Positions 1-9,549 of a stretch of DNA of 64,000 bases are shown here, piece by piece (the stretch's first letter is position 1; each line of letters begins with the position of its first letter). The notes under the pieces are model-generated. The model did no database searches, was not told the origin of the DNA, and saw only the letters and a program-made list of their open reading frames with translations. Position numbers and translations under genes: made by a program. Origin of the DNA: Chitinivibrionales bacterium (lineage in GTDB: Bacteria; Fibrobacterota; Chitinivibrionia; Chitinivibrionales; FEN-1185); the NCBI GenBank assembly GCA_035516255.1, contig DATJAL010000031.1, forward strand, positions 186,001-250,000, given 5' to 3'.

Positions 1-360
1 TCGTGTAAATTTATTGCGTCCCAACTAGTCGCATGCTCTACTTCCCCAAAACCAGCAAAATTCACCACCACGTATATCATGCGCACCAAAACGGCATACA
101 TGTCATACTTTTTAGCCGCCTAAAGTATGTCATACGTTTTTATCTTTTTTAAGGTTTAAATGGGCTATTGGGCTTCGTATCCTGCATGTTGCCGGTTAGC
201 TGACGTGGGTACGGGTTTCTGTTTAAATCAACATTCCCGCCTTCCCCAAAAGCAAGTTTTCCGCATCTGCGCCGCTCGCGAATAAAAACAAAATCGGGTA
301 TACTGCTTATACCCGGTGATAGGTGGTGTCCAATTGTGGTGGTTCTTCTTTTTATTTTTA
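1..360. other. Gene-free left edge with two hairpins
   Basis: No convincing coding region is visible here. Two inverted repeats stand out. CATACTTT (104-111) pairs with AAAGTATG (122-129), and the second arm overlaps a near-palindrome GTATG-T-CATAC (125-135); the 9-mer ATGTCATAC occurs twice (100-108 and 127-135). CGGGTATA (295-302) pairs with TATACCCG (308-315) around a 5-nt loop. These could be operators or weak terminators of a gene beyond the left edge; nothing in the window decides. Confidence 0.3.
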
Positions 361-525
361 CAGCGCGAAGCGCGCACCTTAGCAGGAAGGGGTGCGGGTG
401 CGGATCGCCGGCGCCGCGCTTTTAAAAGGCAAGGAGCATACGCGGTGCCGGAAGCCGCACCCCAGGGATTTCGCGCGCCCAATTGGAAGGGCGCAAAGCG
501 ACACGAAGTGGTTGCCCCACCAGAA
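361..525 (+). repeat. Intergenic repeat family A, copy A1
   Basis: GC-rich mosaic element downstream of nifJ. It shares with copy A2 (4650-4870) the blocks GGTGCGGATCGCCGGC and GCGGTGCCGGAAGCCGCACC, and the closing block GCCCCACCAGA that ends all three copies. The hairpin that opens A2 and A3 is missing, and the last third differs, so this is a partial or recombined copy. Confidence 0.7.
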
Positions 526-555
526 TCTTTTTAAAATCCAATTAATAATAGAACA

Positions 556-600
556 AATAAAAATCCCCGGAAAATCAAACTCAAAAATTTCCCGGGGACT
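556..600 (-). terminator. Rho-independent terminator of nifJ
   Basis: TCCCCGG (564-570) pairs with CCGGGGA (592-598), extended by A/T pairs after a one-base bulge. Read on the minus strand, the stem is followed by a T-rich run. It sits about 35 nt past the nifJ stop codon, the expected place for its terminator. Confidence 0.75.
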
Positions 601-633
601 TTAAAATCAAATCAAACAAAACAAATTACCAAT

Positions 634-3600
634 TTACATCTGCGTCTCCGCCATCCGCTTCAGCATCTGGTACTTCGCGTTGATCTGCTTCTGCGCCATG
701 TCCATGAACTTCGCGCTCGCGTCCGGGTTAGTGCGCTGCAGGATCTTGTACCTGTTCTCGCGCATGGTGTAGTCGACGAGCGGCATGGTCGGGTCTTTGC
801 TGTCAAGCTGCAGCGGGTTCTTGCCCTGCGCGGAAAGCGCCGGGTTGTACCGGTACAGCGGCCAGTGGCCCGAGGCCACCGCGTTTTTCTGCTCGGTGTA
901 TCCCTCGAGCATGTCGATGCCCTGGTTGATGCACTGGGCATAGCACAGGACGAGCGACGGGCCGTTGTAGGCCTCCGCTTCCATGATCGCCTTCACCGCC
1001 TGCTGCGGATTGGCGCCCAGCGCGATCTTGGCGACAAAGATGTAGCCGTAGCTCATCGAGATGAGGCCCAGGTCTTTTTTGAACGTGGGCTTGCCGCCGG
1101 CCGCGAATTTCGCCACCGCGCCCATGGGCGTGGCCTTTGACGATTGGCCGCCGGTGTTGGAATACACCTCGGTGTCGAGCACCAGCAGGTTCACGTTGCG
1201 GTTGGCCGCGAGCACGTGGTCGAGTCCGCCGTAGCCGATGTCGTAGGCCCAGCCGTCGCCGCCGAACGCCCACACCGATTTCTTCGCCAGAAAATCGATG
1301 ACCGAGAGCAGTGACTTTGCCTCGCCCGACTTGTCTTTTGCGAGCGCGGCCTTTGTGCGGTCGATGCGGTTGCGCTGCGTCTCTATTTTCTCGGCGTCGG
1401 CCTGGTCTGCGGCGAGGATCTCGCCGAGGAGCGCCTTGGTCTCGGCGCCGCAGGATCCGGTCTCCATCATCTTCTTCGCCGCGGTCGCGGCGATGTCGTT
1501 GAATTTGTCAACGGCAAGCCGCATGCCGAACGCGACCTCGGCCGGGTCCTCGAACAGCGAGTTGTTCCAGGCCGGGCCGCGGCCGTCGGCGCGCTTGCAG
1601 TAGGGCGTGGTGGGCAGGTTGCCGCCGTAGATGGACGAACAGCCCGTGGCGTTGGCGATGATGGCCCGGTCGCCGAACAGCTGCGACACGAGCTTGATGT
1701 ACGGCGTTTCGCCGCAGCCCGCGCACGCGGACGAGAACTCGAACAGCGGCTTGACGAACTGGCTGCCCTTCATGGTATCTGTTTTGTAAAGTTTCGGGTC
1801 TGTTTCCGGGAGTTTAAGGAAGAACTCCCAGTTCTTCGCCTCGGCTTCGCGCAGCGGCGTTTGCGGCTGCATCACGATGGCATCGCCTTTGCCGGTCATG
1901 GGGCAGTTCTCGACGCACACGCCGCAGCCGGTGCAGTCTTCCACCGCCACCTGGAGCGTGTACTTGAGGCCCGCGTATTCTTTTCCCTTTGCGTCAACCG
2001 ACTTGAACGTGGCGGGCGCGCCGGCCAGATGTTTCGGGTCGTACGCCTTGGGCCGGATCGTGCCGTGTGGACACAGCAGCGAGCACCGGTGGCACTGGAT
2101 GCACACGGCCGGGTTCCACACCGGCACGTTCACCGCGATGTTGCGCTTTTCGTACTGCGTGGTGCCGGTGGGCCAGACGCCGTCTGCGGGCATCTGCGAT
2201 ACTTTGACCGTGTGTCCCATCTGCTTGAGCAGGGTGCCGATCACCTCTTTCACGAACGGCGGGGCATTGTCGGGCACGGGCTTGATTTCCTCGACCGGGT
2301 TGGTCACCTTGCCGGGGTATTCCACCTTGTTGATCTCGCTTTGCGCCTTGTCAACCGCGGCGTTGTTCATCTGCAAGACCTTTTCACCCTTCTTGCCGTA
2401 CGACTTCTGGATGGCGTACTTGATTGATTCAATTGCCTTGATGTCGTCCATTACTTTTGAAATGCGGAAGAACGCGGTCTGCATGATCACGTTGATGCGG
2501 CCGCCGAGCCCGAGGCCCTGCGCGATTCCCACCGCGTCAATCACGAAGAACTGCGCCTTCTTGTCGATGATCTGCTTCTGCACGCGGCCCGGCAGCTTCG
2601 ACCAGATGGTCTTCGCGTCGTATTCGCTCGTGAGCAAAAACACGCCGCCCTCCTCGAGCGAGCTCAGCATGTCGTATTTCTCCAGGAACGAATAGTTGTG
2701 GCACGCGATGAAATTCGCTTTTGTAATGAGGTAGGGCCGCCGGATGGGCTTGGGCCCGAACCGCAAATGCGACACGGTGACCGCGCCGGCCTTCTTGGAA
2801 TCGTACACGAAATATCCCTGCGCGAAGTTCGGCGTCTTCTCGCCGATGATCTTGATGGAGTTCTTGTTCGCGCCCACGGTGCCGTCGGAGCCGAGGCCGT
2901 AGAACAGGGCGCGGTGGGTCTCCTTGTCCTCCACGCTGAAGTTGGGGTCATAGGCGATGGACGCGCCGGTGACGTCGTCCTCCGGGCCCACCATGAAATG
3001 GTTCATGGACTTGTCTTTTGCGAGTTCGTCGAAGATGCCCTTGACCATTGCGGGCGTGAATTCGGCGCTGCCGAGGCCGTAGCGCCCGCCGATGATCGCG
3101 GGATACTGCTTGATCGCCGCGGTGCCGTCGCTCATGGCCTCGCCGATCGCGGTGCGCACGTCTTCGTACAACGGTTCGCCGAGCGAGCCGGGTTCCTTGG
3201 TCCGGTCGAGCACCGCGATTTTTTTCACCGTGCCGGGGAGTGCATTGACAAATGCCTTGCCGTCAAACGGCCTGAACAGGTGCACCTTGAGCACGCCGAG
3301 CTTCGCGCCCTTGGCGTTGAGGTATTCCACCGTGTCCTGCACGGTTTCGCCGCCCGATCCCATGATGATGATCACGCGGTCGGCGTCCTTGGCGCCCATG
3401 TAGTCGAACAGTTTGTACTGGCGTCCGGTGAGCTTGGCGAATTTGTCCATGGCCTGCTGCACGATGCCGGGGCATGCGGTGTAGAACTTGTTGACCGTTT
3501 CGCGTCCCGTGAAATAAACGTCCGGGTTCTGCGACGTGCCGCGGAGCGTGGGATGGTCGGGTGACATGCCGCGCGCCCTGAACGCGCGTATGTCTTCTTC

Positions 3601-4191
3601 GTCAATCATGGCGCGCATGTCGTCCTGGGTGAGCTCCTCGATCTTCTGCACTTCGTGCGAGGTGCGGAACCCGTCGTAAAAGTGAAGGAACGGCACGCGC
3701 GACTTGAGCGTGGCGGCCTGCGCGATGAGCGCGAAGTCCATGGCCTCCTGCACCGAATTGGAGCAGATGAGCGCGAACCCGGTCTGGCGGGTGGCCATCA
3801 CGTCGCTGTGGTCGCCGAAAATATTGAGCGCCTGGCACGCAAGGGCGCGCGCGGTCACGTGGAACGCGGTGGGCATGAGCTCGCCCGCGATTTTATACAT
3901 GGTGGGGATCATCAGGAGCAGTCCCTGTGACGCGGTGAAGGTGGTGGTGAGCGTGCCGGTGCAGAGCGACCCGTGCACTGCGCCCGCCGCGCCCGCTTCG
4001 GACTGAAGCTGTGCAACCGTGGGAACCGTTCCCCAGATGTTCTTTTCGCCTTTAGCGGATTTTTCGTCGGCGATTTCTCCCAAGCCCGACGACGGGGTGA
4101 TGGGGTAGATGGCGATCACTTCGTTCACCGCGTGCGCGACATGGGCGCTAGCGGTGTTGCCTTCATGCGGTACCATTTTCCGGTTTGCCAT
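634..4191 (-). CDS. nifJ: Pyruvate:ferredoxin (flavodoxin) oxidoreductase
   Basis: Converts pyruvate, CoA and oxidised ferredoxin to acetyl-CoA, CO2 and reduced ferredoxin in the cytoplasm. The 1185-residue single chain matches the homodimeric NifJ/PFOR type. The N-terminal domain carries the YPITPSS motif. Two 4Fe-4S motifs follow near residues 692-710 (CIQCHRCSLLCP) and 750-762 (CTGCGVCVENCP). The C-terminal thiamine-diphosphate domain begins near residue 820 (CAGCGETPY) and has the GDGWAYDIGYGG cofactor motif near 978. The start is supported by AGGAG 7 nt upstream. The gene appears monocistronic: a terminator follows and a 695-nt repeat-filled gap precedes it. It supplies acetyl-CoA and reduced ferredoxin, which ties it functionally to the acetate cluster at 43-51 kb. 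Identification is secure. Confidence 0.97.
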   Translation of the reverse strand: MANRKMVPHEGNTASAHVAHAVNEVIAIYPITPSSGLGEIADEKSAKGEKNIWGTVPTVAQLQSEAGAAGAVHGSLCTGTLTTTFTASQGLLLMIPTMYKIAGELMPTAFHVTARALACQALNIFGDHSDVMATRQTGFALICSNSVQEAMDFALIAQAATLKSRVPFLHFYDGFRTSHEVQKIEELTQDDMRAMIDEEDIRAFRARGMSPDHPTLRGTSQNPDVYFTGRETVNKFYTACPGIVQQAMDKFAKLTGRQYKLFDYMGAKDADRVIIIMGSGGETVQDTVEYLNAKGAKLGVLKVHLFRPFDGKAFVNALPGTVKKIAVLDRTKEPGSLGEPLYEDVRTAIGEAMSDGTAAIKQYPAIIGGRYGLGSAEFTPAMVKGIFDELAKDKSMNHFMVGPEDDVTGASIAYDPNFSVEDKETHRALFYGLGSDGTVGANKNSIKIIGEKTPNFAQGYFVYDSKKAGAVTVSHLRFGPKPIRRPYLITKANFIACHNYSFLEKYDMLSSLEEGGVFLLTSEYDAKTIWSKLPGRVQKQIIDKKAQFFVIDAVGIAQGLGLGGRINVIMQTAFFRISKVMDDIKAIESIKYAIQKSYGKKGEKVLQMNNAAVDKAQSEINKVEYPGKVTNPVEEIKPVPDNAPPFVKEVIGTLLKQMGHTVKVSQMPADGVWPTGTTQYEKRNIAVNVPVWNPAVCIQCHRCSLLCPHGTIRPKAYDPKHLAGAPATFKSVDAKGKEYAGLKYTLQVAVEDCTGCGVCVENCPMTGKGDAIVMQPQTPLREAEAKNWEFFLKLPETDPKLYKTDTMKGSQFVKPLFEFSSACAGCGETPYIKLVSQLFGDRAIIANATGCSSIYGGNLPTTPYCKRADGRGPAWNNSLFEDPAEVAFGMRLAVDKFNDIAATAAKKMMETGSCGAETKALLGEILAADQADAEKIETQRNRIDRTKAALAKDKSGEAKSLLSVIDFLAKKSVWAFGGDGWAYDIGYGGLDHVLAANRNVNLLVLDTEVYSNTGGQSSKATPMGAVAKFAAGGKPTFKKDLGLISMSYGYIFVAKIALGANPQQAVKAIMEAEAYNGPSLVLCYAQCINQGIDMLEGYTEQKNAVASGHWPLYRYNPALSAQGKNPLQLDSKDPTMPLVDYTMRENRYKILQRTNPDASAKFMDMAQKQINAKYQMLKRMAETQM

Positions 4192-4334
4192 GGGTAACTC
4201 CTGTTTTATATGGTTTGTATTTTTGTGGTCTTTCGAAGGAATTTGATGTGGCGAAAAAGAGATACAAAATACATGATTACTGATAATTTTTCAAGGCCTG
4301 GCGGAGGTGATTATTTCAATATTAAAAATATTTT

Positions 4335-4509
4335 GGTGTGGGGGAGGCTTCCCCCTCGCTGCGGCCCGGTCGCGCTCCAAAATATTTCTTAGTATCTCGT
4401 ACCCGAAATCAAGCGCGACCGGTCCTCCGCTACCCCCTCCCCGGGTGCGGCCGGGTACCGGCGGATGCAAGCCCGGTCCTTCCGCCGGGCGCGCCCTTGT
4501 TGCGGCAGC
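4335..4509 (+). repeat. Intergenic repeat family B, copy B1
   Basis: Contains a variant of the family core GGGTGCAGCCGGGTACCGAC (here GGGTGCGGCCGGGTACCGGC, about 4442-4461), flanked by short GC-rich hairpins such as GGGGGAGGCTTCCCCC near the start. Related copies lie at 15481-15575 and 51677-51872. It starts about 140 nt upstream of nifJ. Confidence 0.65.
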
Positions 4510-4649
4510 TGATTCAATATAATTGATCCGGTGAACATTTTAATTGACATGCTGGAATTGTTGTAGGTAATTTTTTTTATGCCCCATAGGGGCGAAATGG
4601 TTGTAGCCCGGGGCAGCGCCCCGGGATGATTTATCCCAAAAAAACGTCA

Positions 4650-4870
4650 CCCCTCTCCTGCGAGGAGAGGGGACGGGGTGAGGTGATTCCGTAGCGGTTG
4701 CGTTGCGAAGGTACGACGCCGCGCGAGCGAAGTCGAGCGCCTTAGGCGCGTACCTTCGCAGAAGGGGGTGTGGGTGCGGATCGCCGGCACCGCCATAGGC
4801 GTGTGGTTGTAACAGCGCGGTGCCGGAAGCCGCACCCCAGGGGGAAACGCGAAGCGGTGCCCCCACCAGA
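4650..4870 (+). repeat. Intergenic repeat family A, copy A2
   Basis: Opens with the perfect hairpin CCCCTCTCC-tgcga-GGAGAGGGG (4650-4672), continues with GCGGTTGCGTTGCGAAGGT and an inverted arm GCGTACCTTCGCAG, shares its middle with A1, and ends with a 33-nt block identical to the end of A3 (GGGGGAAACGCGAAGCGG, then CCCCCACCAGA). It lies just past the stop of the kinase gene. Confidence 0.75.
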
Positions 4871-4886
4871 TCAATTTAGAATTGTA

Positions 4887-6899
4887 TTACTTGATATTCG
4901 ACAACTCGTCCACGGCCTTTTTGAACCGCGGACTGTTGGGCGCGTTGTTGTACATGTTCTTGACAACGCGCCACGACTGCATGACCATGCCGCGATTGTC
5001 GGCGGAGGGATCGTCCTTATACATCTCGCTGTAGGCGACGGCGGTGAAGTAGAGCGCGTCGTTGCGCACGTCGCGGATGTTGCGGTAATTGCTGGGTTTG
5101 GTAAGCGCGGCCTGGAAATTGTCTATGGCGTCCTTGTCGCGGCCCATGCGCTGGTACATCTCGCCGGTGAGCAGGGAATATTCCGCGTCGTTGATCTGCT
5201 GGTTGAGGAGTTTCTCCTTAGCGACGCGGAGGTTGTCGGACTGGATGTAGGCGTCAACGAGCATGAGGAATGCCTTTTCGTGCTGCGGGGAGGATGCCGG
5301 CACTTTTTCCAGCGCGTCGACCGCGTCCCCGAACGCGTTTTTGCTCATCGCCTTTTGTCCGATTTCAAGGGGATCGGATGCGCCGTATTTCTTTTTGAGC
5401 TTGTCAAGCGACGGGCCGCCTTCGGCGGCGGCCTCGTGCTGGGGCTGCCTGTTTTTTTGCGCCGCCTCGATGGAATGCGCGGCACCATGCGGAGGTTTTT
5501 TTTCAGCCGCGGCGGCGTGCGTTGACGGCTGCGACGGTTCCTGTGACGGCTGTTGCGGGGAAAGCGGTTGCAGCGGCTCCTGTCCCGCGGCCTGCGGCGT
5601 TGCCGGCGCCTGCACCGGGGCGGATGGCTGTGCGACAGGAGGCGGAGTAACGGGTTTTGCCGTCGCCACAGGTTCGGCAGGTTTGGGCCCGGTGATGATA
5701 AAGACGGCAATGAGCAGTCCTATCACCAGTACTGCCGCGGCAGGGATGATTATTTTCAGGTTCAGCCAAAGGGGAACGCGTTTTACTGCCGCGCTCGAAA
5801 TGCTCGATGGATTTGCAATGTATGCCTTGAGCACCGCTTCGGGGGAGCCGGAGCTGAGCGCACGGTGCGCTTCCTCGACCGCGGCCAGGAGCTCCGTGGC
5901 GCCGGCGTGCCGGTCTTCCTTGTCAAGTTGCAGGCATTTCTGGGAAATTTCCGCGAGCACCTTTGGGACCGAGAAGTCGAACTCCTCGAATTTCCGGTAA
6001 TCGTTCGTGATCTTTTTCTTCATCAGGTTCGTGATGGTTTCCTGCGGAAAAGTCTTGGTGCCGGTAAGCATTTCGTACAGAATGGCGCCGAACGCGTACA
6101 CGTCGGCGCGGCCGTCGATGTCGACGCCGTCGATCTGCTCGGGCGACAGGTACTGCATGGTGCCCACGATGTTGCCCTCCACCGTGTGAAGGCTCGCCTC
6201 GGTGGGCCGGGCAATGCCGAAGTCCATGAGCCGCAGCTCGCCGTACTTTGTGATCATGATGTTGGCCGGCTTTAGGTCGCGGTGGATGATGCCGTGGTAG
6301 GTTTTTCCGTAAAGTAAAAAGTCCTGGTTGTGCGCGTAGGCGAGCGCGCGCGCCACGAAAACGGCGACGGCCGAGCACACGGACGGCGGCAGCTTGCCCT
6401 GCTTTGCGATGATCGTATCGAGCGACGCGCCGTCGATGAGCTCCATTTCGAGAAAGGGTAGGCCCTTCCAGTCTCCCACACTGTAAATCTCGACGATGTT
6501 GGGATGGCGCAGCTTTGCCGTTATCTTCGCTTCGGTCTCGAACCGGTTCTTGAGGTCGCTCTGCTGCGTGGGCGTGAGGATCTTGACGGCCCGGAATACC
6601 TCGAGCTTTTCGTTCCAGATCTTGTACACGCGCGCCATGCCGCCCGCGCCCAGCAGCCCAACGATGGTGCCGGAGCCGAGCGGAAGCGGCTCGTTGCCCG
6701 ACGGGAGGTCGTCCGGCGCATACACCGTTGTTTTCTGGCCGTACGGGTTTGTGGCGCCGATCTGCGTTGCGTCGACGCGGGACTTGGTGTCAAACGAATG
6801 GTAGCCGGTTTTGGTTTCCGGGCCCTCAACGAACGTCTTGTCGAAATCCGGTTTTTTATTGGGATCCTGCGGGCTGCCGGCGTTGGTGGAGGTGTTCAT
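4887..6899 (-). CDS. Membrane Ser/Thr protein kinase with TPR-like tail
   Basis: Hanks-type kinase of 670 residues. After an about 75-residue polar N-terminus come the glycine loop (GLLGAGGMARVY, near 77), the VKIL lysine, the catalytic loop HRDLKPAN (near 204), the magnesium motif DFGIAR (near 225) and the GTMQYLSPEQ activation segment. A transmembrane segment at about 380-402 is followed by a Pro/Gln/Ala-rich linker and an all-helical, TPR-like domain, likely periplasmic. It lies 65 nt downstream of the PEGA gene on the same strand, so the two probably form an operon. The divergent T6SS genes suggest, but do not show, a PpkA-like role in controlling secretion. Substrates are unknown. Confidence 0.9.
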   Translation of the reverse strand: MNTSTNAGSPQDPNKKPDFDKTFVEGPETKTGYHSFDTKSRVDATQIGATNPYGQKTTVYAPDDLPSGNEPLPLGSGTIVGLLGAGGMARVYKIWNEKLEVFRAVKILTPTQQSDLKNRFETEAKITAKLRHPNIVEIYSVGDWKGLPFLEMELIDGASLDTIIAKQGKLPPSVCSAVAVFVARALAYAHNQDFLLYGKTYHGIIHRDLKPANIMITKYGELRLMDFGIARPTEASLHTVEGNIVGTMQYLSPEQIDGVDIDGRADVYAFGAILYEMLTGTKTFPQETITNLMKKKITNDYRKFEEFDFSVPKVLAEISQKCLQLDKEDRHAGATELLAAVEEAHRALSSGSPEAVLKAYIANPSSISSAAVKRVPLWLNLKIIIPAAAVLVIGLLIAVFIITGPKPAEPVATAKPVTPPPVAQPSAPVQAPATPQAAGQEPLQPLSPQQPSQEPSQPSTHAAAAEKKPPHGAAHSIEAAQKNRQPQHEAAAEGGPSLDKLKKKYGASDPLEIGQKAMSKNAFGDAVDALEKVPASSPQHEKAFLMLVDAYIQSDNLRVAKEKLLNQQINDAEYSLLTGEMYQRMGRDKDAIDNFQAALTKPSNYRNIRDVRNDALYFTAVAYSEMYKDDPSADNRGMVMQSWRVVKNMYNNAPNSPRFKKAVDELSNIK

Positions 6900-6964
6900 A
6901 AATATTTTTTGATGATCTTTAGCCGAAGAAAAAATAAATCATTTAATAATTTTCCGATTTCCGA

Positions 6965-7663
6965 CTAGAAAAATGCAACTATTTCAAACCCAATCACGCA
7001 AAGCGATCCCGCCACGATGCCGATGATCTGGCCGTTTTGCGAACCGTTGCCTTGAGATTTGGAATTCTTGTCGAAGCCTTCCACGGCGGTAAATACCAGC
7101 GCCCCGATCGCGCCCGCGCCCAGCGCGAGCCGCAGCAGTGCCTTGCCGTCAAGGGCGTTTATTTTGGGAAGCGTTTTGTTGAGCGTGACGGTTTCGCCCT
7201 TGGCCACGGTAACATCTTCAACGACTTTATCATACGATTTATTCTGATGCCGTACCTCGAGCCGGTACTTTCCCGGAATGATGAAGTCGTTGGAAACCGG
7301 CGTTTTTCCCAGCGAGGTGAGAATGTAAACGTCCGCGCCCTCCGGGTCTGAGTTCAGCTTGAGCGATCCGTAGCGCGACTTGACCGTTTTTTCAATCAAG
7401 GTCTCCTCGTTGGCCTGGATTAGTACATCTTCGACCGTGCTGGTTTTTTGCACAGGATCAACAAGCTTGAGCGAATACCTGCCCGCCTTGAGCTTTTTGG
7501 CCATGACGGGGGAATCGCCGATGTACTTGTCGTCGAGCCAGACCTCGATGCCGTCCGGGTCGGTCTTGACGGTAAGCGTGCCTTCGCTTTCCGCGAACAC
7601 CGAGGCGCGCATGGTGATTAACATAACGGCGGCCGCAAGATATGACCATTTTCCCAGCCTCAT
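6965..7663 (-). CDS. PEGA-domain exported membrane protein
   Basis: 232 residues with an N-terminal signal peptide (about 1-24), two PEGA domains in tandem (each begins with a GTLTVKTDPDG- or GSLKLNSDPEG-like strand, about residues 26-95 and 98-165), and two hydrophobic segments at the C-terminus. PEGA domains are surface or periplasmic beta-domains, often found beside kinases and envelope machines. The start at 7663 is preferred over 7681 because a strong ribosome-binding site (AAAGGAG) lies 6 nt upstream of it, inside the longer reading frame, and the protein then starts directly with the signal peptide. It probably heads an operon with the kinase gene. Exact role unknown. Confidence 0.8.
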   Translation of the reverse strand: MRLGKWSYLAAAVMLITMRASVFAESEGTLTVKTDPDGIEVWLDDKYIGDSPVMAKKLKAGRYSLKLVDPVQKTSTVEDVLIQANEETLIEKTVKSRYGSLKLNSDPEGADVYILTSLGKTPVSNDFIIPGKYRLEVRHQNKSYDKVVEDVTVAKGETVTLNKTLPKINALDGKALLRLALGAGAIGALVFTAVEGFDKNSKSQGNGSQNGQIIGIVAGSLCVIGFEIVAFF

Positions 7664-7828
7664 CGCAACTCCTTTGCGCATCGGGCCCAGCGGACCCGCA
7701 TGGTTTTTTTCAGGAAAAGCTTTTCACAACGGAAAAACAGGTTTATTTTATGTAATTACTAAAAATACAATCCGTTTTCCGGCAACGCCAGAGCATTGGT
7801 CTATAACAGGAAAGGTAAAAAAAAGGTA

Positions 7829-7977
7829 GCCGCAGAGACATAGAGAGCACAGAGACCATAAATGGTTTAAAGTTGGAAGTTTGAGGTTAATTATTTGTTC
7901 TTCTACTTTCAACTTTCAACCTCCAACTTCCAACTTTGATTCGTTTTTCTCCGAGTCCTCCGTGTCTCCGCGGTGAA
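7829..7977. repeat. Long nested inverted repeat upstream of tssK
   Basis: The outer arms are CCGCAGAGACATAGAGAGCA (plus CAGAGA) and TCTCCGAGTCCTCCGTGTCT (plus CCGCGG), complementary at about 19 of 26 positions. The inner arms AAAGTTGGAAGTTTGAGGTT and AACCTCCAACTTCCAACTTT are complementary at 19 of 20. A related element lies at 57340-57460. The element occupies most of the gap between the divergent PEGA gene and tssK, so any tssK promoter lies in or beside it. Confidence 0.7.
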
Positions 7978-8015
7978 TTTGCTTTTTCCAACCTTAGAAA
8001 AAAGGCAGGAAACCC

Positions 8016-9368
8016 GTGTTAACAAACAGCAAGGTCGTCTGGAAAGAAGGCATGTTTCTCCAGCCCCAGCATTTTCAGCAGGAGGAACGGCATATCTTCA
8101 ACGCGTTTCATGCCGCGCTTGCGGCGCATTCGCCGCACTGGTACGGCGTCACCGAACTCGAGATCGACAACGACGCGATCGCCAACGGCCTGGTTTCGGT
8201 GACGCGGTGCGGCGGCATGCTGCCCGACGGCGTTTCGTTTTCCGTTCCCAAGGAAGATCCGGCCCCGCCCGCCCGCGCGTTCGGCGAGCACCTGACGCAC
8301 GAGCAGCAGTCGCTCGACGTGTATGTGGCCTTGCCGCTTGCCGTCGAGGGAAAGTCAAACGTGGTGTCGGCCGCAATGGAGGGACAGGCCGCGGCCCGGT
8401 ACCGTTCGCGGCCTTTGCCTGTTGCCGACGAAGTATTGGGCTCAGAGCGCAAGGAGATCGAGGTGGGCGCGCTCAATTTTGTCATTTTATTCGGGGACGA
8501 ATCGCTTGACAACCATGCGGCGTTCCAGATAGCGAAGCTCGCGAGGAACGCAAGCGGAACCGTGGAGCTTTCACCGTTGTATGTGCCGCCCCTGCTCTTC
8601 ATCGCGGCATCGCCGCACGTGCTCAACCTGTTGAAGTCGCTGCTCGAGTTCCTGTTTGCAAAGATCAACTCGCTTTCGCAGGGGAGAAAACACGTGGAGG
8701 GCGGGTTTGCCGAGTTTTCCGGCGCAGAGGAGACGCCGTTCCGCCTTCTCCAGACGCTCAACACCTACACGCCGCTGCTCGCGCACTACCACTCGTTCCC
8801 GAGCGTGCATCCCTACGAGGTGTTCTGCCTGCTCACGCAGTTCGCGGGCAGCTTGTGCACGTTCTCTTCCGAAGTGTCAATCAAGAACCTGCCGCGGTAC
8901 GACCACGCGAACCTGTCCGCCACGTTCGGCGTACTCTGCAAGCTCATCAGGAGCATTCTGGAGGCCGATATCCAGGCCGGGTGCGTGCCCGTGCCGATCG
9001 AGCAGATAAACCAGGCCACGTTCCTGTGCAAGGTGCCGGACGAAAAGCTGCTCTCGGTGGCGAAGTTCTATTTCGGCGTGTCGGCAAAAGCGCCGGAAAA
9101 GGAGCTCGTGGTGGGTGTACTGCAGCGCATCAAGATGTGCTCGCGCAACAAGCTCGACCTGCTCATCTCGTCTGCGATGCCCGGCCTGCCGCTCAAGCAT
9201 GTCATGCGGCCGCCTCAGGGGCTTTCCACCAAGCCGGGTTTCGTGTATTTCAGCTTGGAGCAATCGGGAGATTTCTGGAACCAGATCAAGGCGGCAGGGA
9301 ATATCGCGTTTTATTTTCCGAATAATTATGCCGAGTTGAAGATGGAGATGTTGGCGCTGAAAGAATAA
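8016..9368 (+). CDS. tssK: Type VI secretion baseplate protein TssK
   Basis: 450 residues. The N-terminus (VVWKEGMFLQPQHFQQEERH) is the hallmark TssK opening, where the usual form is VVWxEGMFLxPQHFQQ. TssK is the trimeric baseplate adaptor that connects the phage-like baseplate to the TssL/TssM membrane complex in the cytoplasm. Translation starts at a GTG, supported by AGGCAGGA 5 nt upstream. It is the first of three co-oriented T6SS genes, but a 414-nt gap filled with repeats separates it from tssL. No sheath, tube, spike or ClpV gene is in the window, so the rest of the system must lie elsewhere or be absent. Confidence 0.93.
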   Translation: MLTNSKVVWKEGMFLQPQHFQQEERHIFNAFHAALAAHSPHWYGVTELEIDNDAIANGLVSVTRCGGMLPDGVSFSVPKEDPAPPARAFGEHLTHEQQSLDVYVALPLAVEGKSNVVSAAMEGQAAARYRSRPLPVADEVLGSERKEIEVGALNFVILFGDESLDNHAAFQIAKLARNASGTVELSPLYVPPLLFIAASPHVLNLLKSLLEFLFAKINSLSQGRKHVEGGFAEFSGAEETPFRLLQTLNTYTPLLAHYHSFPSVHPYEVFCLLTQFAGSLCTFSSEVSIKNLPRYDHANLSATFGVLCKLIRSILEADIQAGCVPVPIEQINQATFLCKVPDEKLLSVAKFYFGVSAKAPEKELVVGVLQRIKMCSRNKLDLLISSAMPGLPLKHVMRPPQGLSTKPGFVYFSLEQSGDFWNQIKAAGNIAFYFPNNYAELKMEMLALKE

Positions 9369-9382
9369 TAAAGTCTTAAATC

Positions 9383-9526
9383 CGGACGCCCCGCCGGAGC
9401 GGCGGCGGCCCTCCTTCCGGTCTCGCCTTCGGCTCGGGCCGCCACGGCCCGATGGCGGAGGACCGTCAGGGTCCGGGCGGCATCGCTCTCCGGAGCGACC
9501 TCCAGTCCTGCCTGGCGCGCGGGCAG
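9383..9526 (-). repeat. Intergenic repeat family C, copy C1
   Basis: Reads on the minus strand. Central stem GCCGCC (9438-9443) / GGCGGC (9476-9481) with inner hairpin GGACC-CTGAC-GGTCC, followed in element orientation by CCCGAGCCGAAGGC and GGAAGGAGGGCCG and a GC-rich terminal hairpin. It lies between tssK and tssL, directly before family A copy A3. Confidence 0.75.
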
Positions 9527-9549
9527 AAAAAAAATTGCCGCACTTGCTT

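Larger units (their letters stand above)
4192..4886. other. Gene-free repeat island between nifJ and the kinase
   Basis: This 695-bp gap holds at least four kinds of repeat and no credible gene: family B copy B1 (4335-4509), the hairpin GCCCC-ATA-GGGGC (4581-4593), the hairpin CCCGGGGC-AGC-GCCCCGGG (4607-4625) and family A copy A2 (4650-4870). The nifJ promoter must lie in the A/T-rich part next to its start (about 4192-4330), but no clear -35/-10 pair was found. Confidence 0.6.
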
